A stretch of DNA of 64,000 nucleotides from Variovorax sp. E3 (GTDB lineage Bacteria; Pseudomonadota; Gammaproteobacteria; Burkholderiales; Burkholderiaceae_C), in NCBI RefSeq assembly GCF_016082275.1, contig NZ_MOWM01000002.1, forward strand, positions 62,001-126,000, given 5' to 3'. Position 1 is the first letter of the stretch; every line of letters begins with the position of its first letter. The notes under the pieces are model-generated. The model made no database searches and was not told where the DNA came from. It saw only the letters and a program-made list of their open reading frames with translations. Made by a program: the position numbers and the translations under genes. This document shows positions 31,018 to 42,239 of this stretch, in pieces.

Positions 31018-31862
31018 TTCCACCCCTCGGACAGCCCGTGCCGGGCCGCTACGACACGGGTGCCACCACCGTCTACGCGTCCCGCAACGACCCGCGTTTC
31101 AGCTACTGCCTGTACGTGCCCAGCGCGCTGGGGCGGGGCGATGCGCCGCGCGAAATCGTCGTTGCCGTGCACGGCAGCCCGCGTACTTTCATGGATTTCC
31201 GAGACCGCTTCGGCGACTTCGCCGAGGCGCATGACCTGATCGTGGTGAGCCCGCTGTTCCCCGTGGGCCTGGACGGCGACGCCAAGGGCGACGACTACAA
31301 ATACCTGTCGAAGGGCGGCATCCGCTACGACCACGTGCTGCTCGACATCGTCGACGAGGTGCGCGCGCGCTTCGCCATTGCCGCACCCAAGTTCGGCCTG
31401 TTCGGCTTCTCGGGCGGCGCGCAGTTCGTCAACCGCTTCCTGTTGCTGCAGCCGGGCGCGCTGTGGGCCGCGTCGCTGGGCGCACCGGGCTCCGTCACCG
31501 TGATCGACGACACGCGCGACTGGTGGGTGGGCACCCGCGACATCGAGGCCTGCTTCGGCGCGCCGCTGGACCGCGAGGCGCTGCGCCGCGTGCCGGTGCA
31601 ACTGCTGGTGGGCTCCGACGACGTGGAGACCGACGAGATCACGCACCGCGAAGGCGGCCGCTTCTGGATGGCGGGCGCCAATTCGGCCGGCAGGTCGCGC
31701 CCCGAACGGCTCGAGACGCTGCGCCAATCGCTCGCGCTCGAGGGCATCGTGGTCTCTCACGAGGTCATGCCCGGCGCCGGCCACGACGCCGCGCCGGCCA
31801 TTGAATACGCCAAGCCTTTCCTTGCGGCGCAGCTGCGGAAGCTGCGCCAGTCGCAGGCCTAG
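31005..31862 (+). CDS. Alpha/beta hydrolase, first gene of the nucleoside operon
   Basis: About 285-residue alpha/beta hydrolase. The oxyanion region is VVAVHGSPRTF, the nucleophile elbow is LFGFSGGAQFV, and a late His lies in PGAGHDAAPAI. The start is uncertain: TTG 31005 gives DHPIPPLGQPVPG and GTG 31038 is the other candidate; neither has a clear ribosome-binding site. It is 54 bp upstream of the ABC binding protein. It may de-esterify or hydrolyse the imported substrate, but no specific substrate can be read from the sequence. Confidence 0.8.
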   Translation: MDHPIPPLGQPVPGRYDTGATTVYASRNDPRFSYCLYVPSALGRGDAPREIVVAVHGSPRTFMDFRDRFGDFAEAHDLIVVSPLFPVGLDGDAKGDDYKYLSKGGIRYDHVLLDIVDEVRARFAIAAPKFGLFGFSGGAQFVNRFLLLQPGALWAASLGAPGSVTVIDDTRDWWVGTRDIEACFGAPLDREALRRVPVQLLVGSDDVETDEITHREGGRFWMAGANSAGRSRPERLETLRQSLALEGIVVSHEVMPGAGHDAAPAIEYAKPFLAAQLRKLRQSQA

Positions 31863-31916
31863 CGCCCACTGCATCCCGGCCTTTCCCTTGTTCTTTCCCC
31901 GCCCTCCGAATCCAAG

Positions 31917-33472
31917 ATGAAACACCTCCCTGGCGCGACACTGCTCGCGGTTCTGCTCTCCGGCGCAACGGCAACCGTGGCCACGGCCGCCACGCGCATC
32001 GTGGTCGCGCTGCCCGCCGACATCCGCAGCAGCTCGCCGGGCGTGAACCGCGACGACAACACCGACAGCGTCATGCTGAACGTGGTCGAGGGCCTGGTCG
32101 GGTACGGGGAGGGCGGCGACGTGAAGCCGCTGCTCGCGAAGTCGGTCGAGACCTCGGCGGACGGCCTGACCTACACCTTCAGGCTGCGCAGCGACGTGCG
32201 CTTCCACAATGGCGACAAGCTCAGTGCGGCCGACGTGCTCTGGAGCTGGAACCGCTACATGGACCCGAAGACCGAGTGGCGCTGCCTCGCGGAATTCGAC
32301 GGCCGCAACGACCTCAAGGTGCTGAAGGTGGAGACGCCCGACCCGCTCACCTTCGTGATGCGCATCAACCGCCGCAGCGCGCTGTTCCTCGACACGCTGG
32401 CACGCACCGACTGCGGCATGACCGCGATTCTCAGCAAGGCCTCCGTCAAGCCCGACGGCACCTGGGACCGCCCGATCGGCACGGGCCCCTTCGAGTTCAG
32501 CGACTGGAAGCGTGGGCGCGGCCTCACGCTGTCGCGCTTTGCCGGCTACAAGTCGCCCGAGGGCGCGAAGGCCGACGGCTATGTCGGCCTGAAGGCGCCG
32601 AACGTCGACGTGGTGCAGCTGCAGGTCATTCCCGACCCGGCCACGGTCAAGCTCGGCATGGCCTCGAAGTCGGTCGACATTGCACAGTTGCTGTCGTCCG
32701 ACGTGGTGGAAGTGAAGAACGACCCGAGCCTCGTCACCACCTCGGAGTCCGATTCGTCGAAGCACGCGCTGCTGTTCCAGACCAAGGACCCGTTGATGGC
32801 CGACGTGAAGTTCCGCCGTGCCGTGGCCGCCGCGCTCGACTACAGGCAACTGGTCGACGTGGCCAGCGACGGCCTCTCCAAGCCCAACAACTCGGCCGTG
32901 TTCGAGCGCTCGGTCTACAGCGACGCGGTGCAGCGCAAGGGCTTCAAGACCGACCTGAACCAGGCCAAGGCGCTGCTCAAAGAAAGCAGCTACCGCGGCC
33001 AGACCGTCAAGCTCATCGCCAACAAGCGCTCGCCGATGCCGAGCTTCCAGGTCGCGCTGGTCACGCAGGCGATGCTGCAGGCCATCGGCATCAAGGTCGA
33101 GATCGAGGTGCTCGAGTGGGCCACGCAGCTCGACCGCTACACGCGGGCAACTACCAGATGATGTCGTTCTCGTACTCGGCGCGCATCGACCCCGCGCTCA
33201 GCTACGAGCAGTTCACCGGCGACAAGGCCAAGCAGCCGCGCAAGGTGTGGGACAACCCCGAGGCCATCGCGCTGATCGAAAACGCCCGCACGGTGAGCGA
33301 CAAGGCCGAGCGGCAAAAGAGCTTCGACCGCCTGCACGACATGGCGCTGGCCGACGTGCCGCTCATCAACCTCTACAACGGCCTCACGGTGTGGAGCCGC
33401 GGCAAGCGCGTGGCGGGCTTCAGCCCGTGGGAAGGCAAGCTGCGCCTGTGGACCGCGCGCGTCGGCGCCTGA
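31917..33472 (+). CDS. Opp/Dpp-type ABC substrate-binding protein (frameshifted)
   Basis: About 518-residue family-5 extracellular solute-binding protein (SBP_bac_5). The Sec signal peptide MKHLPGATLLAVLLSGATAT ends near ATAATR. Mature features are LVGYGEGGDVKPLLAKS, YTFRLRSDVRFHNGD and the C-terminal LADVPLINLYNGLTVWSRG. One G is missing in a GGG run near 33147 (YTRGNYQMM expected), which separates the last approximately 110 residues. The class usually binds oligopeptides, but here the genes lead into cdd-deoC-deoA-deoB, so a nucleoside-containing ligand is possible. Confidence 0.87.
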
Positions 33473-33490
33473 GCTGGCCGAACACGCCCC

Positions 33491-34435
33491 ATGTTTCGCT
33501 TCTTCGTTCGAAGGCTGCTCGCCGCCGCGCCCACGCTGTTCATCAGCGCCGCGGCCGTGTTCTTCTTGATCCGCCTGATTCCGGGCGATCCCGCGGCGCT
33601 GCTGCTCGGCGACCAGGCCGATGCGGCCAGCCTGGCCGACCTGCACCGCCGCCTGGGCCTGGACCAGGGCCTGCCGACGCAGTTCATGCTGTGGCTGCAG
33701 CGCCTGTGGCATGGCGACCTGGGCCAATCGATCCGCACCGGCGAGCCGGTGTTGCCGCTGGTGCTCGACCACTTCATCGTCAGCGCGCGCATCGTGTTCG
33801 TCGCGGTGGCGCTGGCGGCGGCCATTGCGGTGCCGGCCGGCATGCTGGCCGCATGGCGGCAGAACGGCAAGCTCGACATCGGGTTGGTCAGCGCCGCGAC
33901 CGTGCTGCTGTCCATTCCCAGTTTCTGGCTCGGGCTGATGCTGCTGTACGTGTTCGGCCTGGCGCTGGGCTGGCTGCCCGTGATCGGCTATGTCGATTTC
34001 GGCGAAGACCCGGTGGCCGCGCTTGCCTACATGGTGCTGCCGGTCGCGACGCTGGTGCTGCACGAGACCGGCATCCTGATTCGCATGGCGCGTGCCAGCA
34101 CGCTCGAGGTGCTGCGGCTCGACTACATCACCTATGCGCGCTCCAAGGGCCTGTCGGAAGGCGCGGTGCTGTGGCGCCACACCTTCCGCAACGCCTTCGG
34201 CCCGACCTGGACGCTGATCGGCCTGGTGCTGGGCAACCTGCTGGGCGGCATTGCCGTGGTCGAGACCGTGTTCACCATTCCCGGCCTCGGCCGCCTGCTG
34301 GTCGATTCGATTTTCGGGCGCGACTACCCGGTCATCCAGGGTTGCCTGCTGTTCGTGGCCTTCGTCTACGTGCTGATCAACCTCGTCGTCGACCTGCTGT
34401 ACCCCCTGTTCGATCCCCGCGTGGCCGAAGCATGA
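33491..34435 (+). CDS. Opp/Dpp-type ABC permease (DppB type)
   Basis: 314-residue permease with the OppB/DppB N-terminal helix (FRFFVRRLLAAAPTLFISA), the following RLIPGDPA motif, and the EAA loop DYITYARSKGLSEGAVLWRH. Six membrane helices are expected. Its TGA overlaps the next ATG by 4 bp (ATGA), so the two permeases are translationally coupled and form the heterodimeric channel. Confidence 0.94.
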   Translation: MFRFFVRRLLAAAPTLFISAAAVFFLIRLIPGDPAALLLGDQADAASLADLHRRLGLDQGLPTQFMLWLQRLWHGDLGQSIRTGEPVLPLVLDHFIVSARIVFVAVALAAAIAVPAGMLAAWRQNGKLDIGLVSAATVLLSIPSFWLGLMLLYVFGLALGWLPVIGYVDFGEDPVAALAYMVLPVATLVLHETGILIRMARASTLEVLRLDYITYARSKGLSEGAVLWRHTFRNAFGPTWTLIGLVLGNLLGGIAVVETVFTIPGLGRLLVDSIFGRDYPVIQGCLLFVAFVYVLINLVVDLLYPLFDPRVAEA

Positions 34436-35250
34436 TGAAACCGAGACACATGAACGCCGTCATCGGCGGCACGATCCTGGGCGCGATTGCGCTGGCGGCC
34501 TGCATCGGCCTGTTCTGGACGCCGTTCGATCCGCTGATGCTCGGCTATGCCAGGCGGCTCGCCGCGCCCGACGCGGTGCACTGGCTGGGCACCGACGAGT
34601 TCGGCCGCGACGTGCTGAGCCGCCTCATGACGGCCGCGGCCACCAGCGCGCGCATCAGCGTGCTCACCGTGGTGACGGCCGTGGCGTTGGGCACGCTGGT
34701 CGGCGTGCTGTCGGGCTACCTGCGCGGCTGGACCGACCGCGTGCTGATGGCCTTCAACGACGCGCTGCTCGCGTTCCCCGGCATCCTGCTGGCGCTGGGC
34801 TTTCTTGCGGTGGCGGGGGCCAACGAATACGGCATCGTCATTGCGCTCGGCATTGCGTATGCGCCGTCGGTCGCGCGCATCGTGCGCGGCACCGTCATGT
34901 CGCTGCGCGAGATGGACTACATCGCCGCGTCGCGCGTCATGGGCAACTCCGAGTTCTTCATCGTGTGGCGCCATGTGCTGCCCAACTGCGTGGCACCGCT
35001 GGTGGTGCTCGCGACCTCGATGTTCGGCTGGGCGCTGCTCGCGGAAAGCGCGCTGAGCTTCCTGGGCCTGGGCGTGCCGCCGCCCGCGCCGACCTGGGGC
35101 AACATGCTGGCCGGCAGCCGGCCCTTCATCGCCAAGGCCGTGTGGCTGGCCGTGTTCCCGGGCGCGTGCATCTCGCTGACCTTGCTGGGCATCAACCTGC
35201 TGGGCGACGCGCTGCGCGACCGCCTCGACCCCCGCATGCGGAACGCCTGA
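34432..35250 (+). CDS. Opp/Dpp-type ABC permease (DppC type)
   Basis: 272-residue permease with the OppC/DppC hallmark WLGTDEFGRDVLSRL near residue 43 and the EAA loop MDYIAASRVMGNSEFFIVWR near 165. SALSFLGLGVPPPAPTWGNM is the typical late loop. It starts within the stop of its partner permease and ends 1 bp before the ATPase gene. Confidence 0.95.
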   Translation: MMKPRHMNAVIGGTILGAIALAACIGLFWTPFDPLMLGYARRLAAPDAVHWLGTDEFGRDVLSRLMTAAATSARISVLTVVTAVALGTLVGVLSGYLRGWTDRVLMAFNDALLAFPGILLALGFLAVAGANEYGIVIALGIAYAPSVARIVRGTVMSLREMDYIAASRVMGNSEFFIVWRHVLPNCVAPLVVLATSMFGWALLAESALSFLGLGVPPPAPTWGNMLAGSRPFIAKAVWLAVFPGACISLTLLGINLLGDALRDRLDPRMRNA

Positions 35251-35251
35251 C

Positions 35252-36920
<1,669 letters not shown>

Positions 36921-36924
<4 letters not shown>

Positions 36925-37348
36925 CCAACATTCCAGCCTTTCTTACCCCCGAATTGCAAGCGCGCTTGCTCCAGGCCGCGCGCGAGGCGCAGCTGAAAGC
37001 CTATGCGCCGTACTCCCGCTTCCTGGTCGGCGCGGCGGTGCTCGACGCAGAAGGGCACATCCACGCCGCTGCAACGTCGAGAACGCGGCGTACCCCGAAG
37101 GCGTTTGCGCCGAAGCCTGCGCGCTGGGCGCGATGGTGCTCGCGGGCGGGCGCCGTGCGCAGGCCGTGGTGGTCGTGGGCGACGGCGAGGCACCCGTCAC
37201 GCCGTGCGGCGGATGCCGCCAGAAGCTGCGCGAGTTCGCGTCGCCCGAGCTTGTGGTGCTGGTGGCGGACCGCCACCGGTTGCGCGGCTTCTTCACCCTC
37301 GGCATGCTGCTGCCGTCCAGCTTCGGGCCGGACAACCTGGCAACCTGA
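36921..37348 (+). CDS. cdd: Cytidine deaminase (frameshifted)
   Basis: About 142-residue homotetrameric-type cytidine deaminase, converting cytidine or deoxycytidine to the uridine forms. The N-terminal AYAPYSRFLVGAAVL is diagnostic. The zinc site is split by a missing G near 37068: restoring it gives HAGCNVENAAYPEGVCAE with the catalytic Glu, followed by TPCGGCRQKLREF with the remaining Cys ligands. It is coupled to the ABC ATPase (ATGA) and followed by deoC 28 bp later. Confidence 0.9.
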
Positions 37349-37376
37349 CAACCGCCGATTCTTCCGGAACACAGCA

Positions 37377-38159
37377 ATGAACGACGAACAGAACCTGCAG
37401 GCGCTGGCACGCCAGGCCCTGCAAAGCCTCGACCTGACCAGCCTGAACGACAACGACAGCGAAGACGACATCGCCAGGCTGTGCCGTCGTGCGGACGGGC
37501 CCTTCGGCCGCGTGGCCGCCGTGTGCGTGTGGCCGCGCTTCGCCGCGCTGGCACGCGCGTCGCTGCCGGGCGAGATCGCGGTGGCCGCGGTCGCCAACTT
37601 TCCCGATGGCAGCGCCGACGTGGCGCGCGCCGTGCGGGACACGCTGCAGATCGTGGAGGCCGGTGCGCAAGAGGTCGACCTGGTGCTGCCGTACAACAGC
37701 CTGATGCAGGGCGACATCGCCACCGTGACCACGGTGCTGAACGACGTGCGCAAGGCCTGCGCATCGCTGAAGCTCAAGGTCATTCTCGAAACGGGTTGCC
37801 TGGTCGATCCCGCGTTGATCGCCACCGCGTCGGACCTGTGCATTGCAGCCGGCGCGGACTTTCTCAAGACCAGCACCGGCAAGGTTCCGGTCAGCGCCAC
37901 GCCGGCGGCCGCGCGCACGATGCTGGAACGCATCGCGCACCATGCGTCGTCCACGCGCGCCATCGGCTTCAAGGCCTCGGGCGGCATTCGCACGGTGCGC
38001 GACGCGGCGGTGTACATCGGCCTGCAGCGCGAGTGGCTCGGCCCCGAGGCCGTGGGGTCGGCGCGTTTTCGCATCGGCGCGAGCAGCCTGCTCGACGACA
38101 TCGAATCGATCCTCGGCGGCAACGGCCCGGCGCAGGGCGCGCCGCGCGCCGCCTACTGA
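37377..38159 (+). CDS. deoC: Deoxyribose-phosphate aldolase
   Basis: 260-residue class I aldolase cleaving 2-deoxyribose-5-phosphate to acetaldehyde and glyceraldehyde-3-phosphate. The Schiff-base Lys lies in ADFLKTSTGKV, and the phosphate loop is IGFKASGGIRT. VAAVANFPDGS and QEVDLVLPYNSL are family elements. The ATG at 37377 follows ACAGCA without a strong ribosome-binding site. It sits between cdd and deoA in the deoxynucleoside breakdown block. Confidence 0.96.
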   Translation: MNDEQNLQALARQALQSLDLTSLNDNDSEDDIARLCRRADGPFGRVAAVCVWPRFAALARASLPGEIAVAAVANFPDGSADVARAVRDTLQIVEAGAQEVDLVLPYNSLMQGDIATVTTVLNDVRKACASLKLKVILETGCLVDPALIATASDLCIAAGADFLKTSTGKVPVSATPAAARTMLERIAHHASSTRAIGFKASGGIRTVRDAAVYIGLQREWLGPEAVGSARFRIGASSLLDDIESILGGNGPAQGAPRAAY

Positions 38160-38186
38160 AACGTCCGACACGCACACGGAACTCCC

Positions 38187-39504
38187 ATGCTCGCGCAAGA
38201 AATCATCCGCCTCAAGCGGGACAAGTCCGAACTCCACGCCCGCACATCGACGCGTTCGTGCAGGGCCTGGTCGACGCCTCATGGAGCGAGGCGCAGGCCG
38301 CGTCGATGGCCATGGCGATCTACCTCAACGGCATGAGCGCCGCCGAGACCGTCGCGCTCACGCACGCCATGACGCGTTCCGGCGACCTGCTCGACTGGGC
38401 CGCCGCGCACCTGGGCGGCCCCATTCTCGACAAGCATTCGACCGGCGGTGTCGGCGACAAGGTCAGCCTGGCGCTGGCGCCTCTCGTCGCGGCCTGCGGC
38501 GGCTACGTGCCGATGATCTCGGGCCGCGCGCTGGGCCACACGGGCGGCACGCTCGACAAGCTCGACAGCATTCCGGGCTACAGCACCTCGCCGTCGACCG
38601 CGCAGTTGCACCAGGCGGTGCAATCGGCGGGCTGCGCCATCGTCGGGCAGACCGCGCAGCTCGCGCCCGCCGACCGCCGGCTCTATGCGGTGCGCGACGT
38701 GACGGCAACGGTCGAGTCGGTGCCGCTCATCACCGCCAGCATCTTGTCGAAAAAGCTCGCGGCGGGGCTGCAGGGACTGGTGATGGACGTGAAGACCGGC
38801 AACGGCGCCTTCGCCGCCGAGCGCGAGCAGGCCGACACCTTGGGGCGTTCGCTCTCCACCGTCGCGCGCGGCGCGGGCCTGCCCACGCAGGTGTGGATCA
38901 CCGACATGAACCAGGTGCTGGGGCGCACCTGCGGCAACGCGCTCGAAGTCGTCGAGGCGGTCGACCTGCTGCGCAACCGCAATGTCGAGCCGCGCTTGCG
39001 CGAGATCACGCGGATGCTGGGCGCTGAAATGCTCTTGCTGGGCAAGCTCGCGGGCAGTATCGATGAAGCACTCGCCCGAATCGACGCGGCGCTGGACAGC
39101 GGCCATGCGCTCGAGCGCCTGGCGCGCATGGTCGCCGCGCTGGGCGGGCCGACCGATTTCACCGAGCGGCCCGAACACTATCTGCCCGAAGCGCCGGTGC
39201 GCGTGCCGGTGCTGGCGGAGCGCGGCGGCTGGGTCTCGCGCATCGAAACGCGCGACGTCGGCCTGCTGCTGATCGAGATGGGCGGCGGGCGGCAACAGGC
39301 CACCGACGCGATCGACCCGCGCCTGGGCTTCACCGGCATCGCATCGATCGGCCAGCGCGTGGAAGCAGGCGACGTGCTCGCGCACGTGCACGCGCGCAGC
39401 GATGCGGACGCGAGAGGGCGCGCCGCAAGCTGGCCGCGATCATCGACATCGCGCAGACGCCGGTGGCGGCTTCGCCCGTCATGCTGCAACGGCTGGAAGA
39501 CTGA
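38187..39504 (+). CDS. deoA: Thymidine phosphorylase (two frameshifts)
   Basis: About 439-residue pyrimidine nucleoside phosphorylase releasing deoxyribose-1-phosphate. The start MLAQEIIRLKRD matches DeoA, and LDKHSTGGVGDK and MISGRALGHTGGTLDKLDSI are the phosphate and substrate loops. Two single-base deletions break the frame: near 38240 (HARHIDAFV expected) and near 39412 (RRKLAAIIDIAQTPV expected). Without correction the middle frame runs into deoB as one long reading frame. With both restored the gene ends at 39504, 4 bp before deoB. Confidence 0.92.
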
Positions 39505-39508
39505 GGGC

Positions 39509-40717
39509 ATGGCGCGCGCGCTGGTGGTCATTCTCGATTCCTTCGGCCTGGGCGCGACGCCCGACGCGGTGCGCTTCGGCGACGTGGGCGCCGACACGCT
39601 GGGGCATATCGCGCAGCATTGCGCCGAGGCAGGCCGGCCCCTGCACCTGCCGGCGCTCGCACGCCTTGGGTTGCCCCAGGCGGCCCATGCGGCCACCGGC
39701 CGATGGCCCGTGGGGCTGGACAAACACGCGGCGCCGCAGGCCGCATTCGGCGCGGCGCGCGAACTGAGCCGGGGCAAGGACACGCCGAGCGGGCACTGGG
39801 AACTCATGGGTTGCCCGGTGCCGTTCGACTGGGGCTACTTCGCGCCCGTCGATGATCCGTCGGCCTCGGTCTTTCCGGCCGGACTCATGCGCCGCTGGTA
39901 CGACGCATGCGGGCTCGAAGACAGCCTCTGCAACCGCCACGCGAGCGGCACCGAGGTGCTCGAGCGTTTCGGCGAAGCGCACGCGGCCACGGGCTGGCCC
40001 ATCTGCTACACGAGCAGCGACAGCGTGTTCCAGGTGGCCGCGCACGAGCAGCACTTCGGGCTCGAGCGCCTGTACCGAATCTGCGAGATCGCGAAACCGC
40101 TGTTCGATGAAGTGGGCATTGCGCGCGTCATCGCACGGCCCTTTGCCGGTGCGCCGGGCAGCTACAAGCGCACGGGCGGCAGGCACGACTACACGACGCC
40201 GGCACCGGGCCCGACGCTGCTCGACGTGTTGACCGATGCGGGCCGCGAGGTGCATGCGGTGGGCAAGATCAGCGACATCTTCGCGGGGCGCGGCATCACG
40301 CACAGCTACCCGGCCGACGGCAACGCGGCACTGTGCGAGCGCACGCTGGAGGCGCTGGCCGCGTGCGGCGACGGCGGCCTCGTGTTCTCGAATCTCGTCG
40401 ACTTCGACATGCTCTACGGCCACCGCCGCGACATCGCAGGCTATGCCGAAGCGCTGCGCGCGTTCGACGCGTTCCTGCCGCGATTGACCGACCGCATGGG
40501 GGAGGATGATCTGCTGGCCCTGAGCGCGGACCACGGCTGCGACCCGACGTGGCCGGGGTCGGACCACACGCGCGAGCATGTGCCGCTGCTGTTCTTCGGT
40601 GCCGGGGTAATAGAGGCCCGGAACCTGGGCGTGCGCGAGAGCTTCGCGGACCTGGGGCAGACGCTGGCCCGACACCTGGGTGTCGGGCCGCTCGCGCATG
40701 GCGAGTGCTGCTGGTAG
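39509..40717 (+). CDS. deoB: Phosphopentomutase
   Basis: 402-residue alkaline-phosphatase-superfamily mutase interconverting (deoxy)ribose-1- and -5-phosphate, supplying DeoC. Metal and catalytic motifs: VILDSFGLGATPDA at the N-terminus, GKDTPSGHWELMG with the phosphorylated Thr, and LSADHGCDPTWPGSDHTRE near the C-terminus. The ATG at 39509 is 4 bp after deoA. It is the last gene of the operon and convergent with the MHS transporter. Confidence 0.96.
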   Translation: MARALVVILDSFGLGATPDAVRFGDVGADTLGHIAQHCAEAGRPLHLPALARLGLPQAAHAATGRWPVGLDKHAAPQAAFGAARELSRGKDTPSGHWELMGCPVPFDWGYFAPVDDPSASVFPAGLMRRWYDACGLEDSLCNRHASGTEVLERFGEAHAATGWPICYTSSDSVFQVAAHEQHFGLERLYRICEIAKPLFDEVGIARVIARPFAGAPGSYKRTGGRHDYTTPAPGPTLLDVLTDAGREVHAVGKISDIFAGRGITHSYPADGNAALCERTLEALAACGDGGLVFSNLVDFDMLYGHRRDIAGYAEALRAFDAFLPRLTDRMGEDDLLALSADHGCDPTWPGSDHTREHVPLLFFGAGVIEARNLGVRESFADLGQTLARHLGVGPLAHGECCW

Positions 40718-40738
40718 CGCACCAGCGCGCTGGCTGAT

Positions 40739-42085
40739 TTACTTGTCGTGATGCAGGTAGCTCGCCTGCTTCGGCAGCAGCAGGCTCACCAGGAAGGCCA
40801 CGCCCATCATCCCGGTCACGTACCAGTAGAAGTACGACTCGTGCCCGATCGACTTCAGCCCCAGCGCCACGTACTCGGCGCTGCCGCCGAAGATCGCGTT
40901 GCCCACCGCGTACGACAGGCCCACGCCCAGTGCGCGCACTTCGGGCGGGAACATCTCGGCCTTCACGATGCCGCTGATCGAGGTGTAGAAGCTCACCACC
41001 GCCAGCGCCAGCGTGATCAGCACGCCGGCCATCAGCGGGCTGCCCACGTTCTGCAGGTTGCTCAGCACCGGCACCGTCATCAGCGCGCCCAGCGCGCCGA
41101 ACAGCAGCATGTTGGTGCGGCGGCCGATGCGGTCCGACAGCGCGCCGAACACCGGCTGCATGCACATGTAGATGAACAGGCAGGCCGTCATCACGTTGCT
41201 GGCGGTCTTGATCGACATGCCGGCCGAGTTCACCAGGTACTTCTGCATGTACGTGGTGAAGGTGTAGAAGATCAGCGAGCCGCCGGCCGTGTAGCCCAGC
41301 ACCACGAAGAAGGCGCGCTTGTGATGCGTGAACAGCTCGCGCATGGTGCCGGCGCCCTTGGCGGCGCGGGTCTTGTTGCTGGCGGTCTCGGTCAGCGTGC
41401 GGCGCAGCATCAGCGCAACCACGGCCGCCACGGCGCCCAGCACGAACGGAATGCGCCAGCCCCAGCTCTTGAGCTCGGCATCGTCCAGCACCTGCTGCAG
41501 CACCACCACGACCACCACGGCCAGCAACTGGCCGCCGATCAGCGTGACGTACTGGAACGACGAGAAGAAGCCGCGCTGTCCGCGCATGGCCACTTCGCTC
41601 ATGTAAGTGGCGGTGGTGCCGTACTCGCCGCCGACCGACAGGCCCTGCAGCAGCCGCGCGGCCAGCAGCAGCGCGGGCGCGGCGGCGCCGATCTGCGCGT
41701 AGGTGGGCAGGCACGCGATGATCAGCGAGCCCACGCACATCATCGTGACCGAGACCACCATCGAGGTCTTGCGGCCCTTGCGGTCGGCCAGCCGGCCGAA
41801 CAGCCAGCCGCCCACCGGGCGCATCAGGAAGCCGGCGGCGAACACGCCGGCCGTGTTCAGCAGCTGCACGGTCGGGTCCGACTTGGGGAAGAAGGCCGGC
41901 GCGAAGTAGATGGCGCAGAAGGCGTAGACGTAGAAGTCGAACCACTCCACCAGATTGCCGGACGAGGCGGCGAAGATGGCGAAGATGCGCTTGCGCTTTT
42001 CCTCGAAGGTGTAGGGCGTGTGGTTGTCTGCGGCGGCGGTGTCGGGGCTGGAGGCGCCGGCGCTCGCGCTGGTGATGGCGGTCAT
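40739..42085 (-). CDS. MFS metabolite:H+ symporter (MHS/KgtP-like)
   Basis: 448-residue 12-helix major facilitator of the metabolite:H+ symporter family. Hallmarks are [17 protein letters not shown] in helix 1, the signature loop [13 protein letters not shown] between helices 2 and 3, [13 protein letters not shown] in helix 4, and [13 protein letters not shown] in the second half. Members carry alpha-ketoglutarate, citrate, proline or shikimate; ShiA- and KgtP-like proteins cannot be distinguished here. ATG 42085 is preferred over one 33 nt upstream. Confidence 0.92.
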   Translation of the reverse strand: MTAITSASAGASSPDTAAADNHTPYTFEEKRKRIFAIFAASSGNLVEWFDFYVYAFCAIYFAPAFFPKSDPTVQLLNTAGVFAAGFLMRPVGGWLFGRLADRKGRKTSMVVSVTMMCVGSLIIACLPTYAQIGAAAPALLLAARLLQGLSVGGEYGTTATYMSEVAMRGQRGFFSSFQYVTLIGGQLLAVVVVVVLQQVLDDAELKSWGWRIPFVLGAVAAVVALMLRRTLTETASNKTRAAKGAGTMRELFTHHKRAFFVVLGYTAGGSLIFYTFTTYMQKYLVNSAGMSIKTASNVMTACLFIYMCMQPVFGALSDRIGRRTNMLLFGALGALMTVPVLSNLQNVGSPLMAGVLITLALAVVSFYTSISGIVKAEMFPPEVRALGVGLSYAVGNAIFGGSAEYVALGLKSIGHESYFYWYVTGMMGVAFLVSLLLPKQASYLHHDK

Positions 42086-42239
42086 GGAAGGGGTCCTTGT
42101 CTCTGGCTGCGGCCCCACCGCAAAGCCGCGCGGAGCCGTTCCGGCGAGTCTGTCCGCCCCCCGCCGCGCTGTCGTCCGTAGCCGCCCGCCGGCCGGCTAC
42201 GTATCGGTACGCAAGGGTAAATACCTAGAAAGTCTTCAG

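Noticed and set aside
37481-40717. Apparent single 1078-codon deoA-deoB fusion
   Set aside because: The long frame arises because two single-base deletions in deoA place its middle in the deoB frame; restoring them gives separate deoA and deoB with normal ends.
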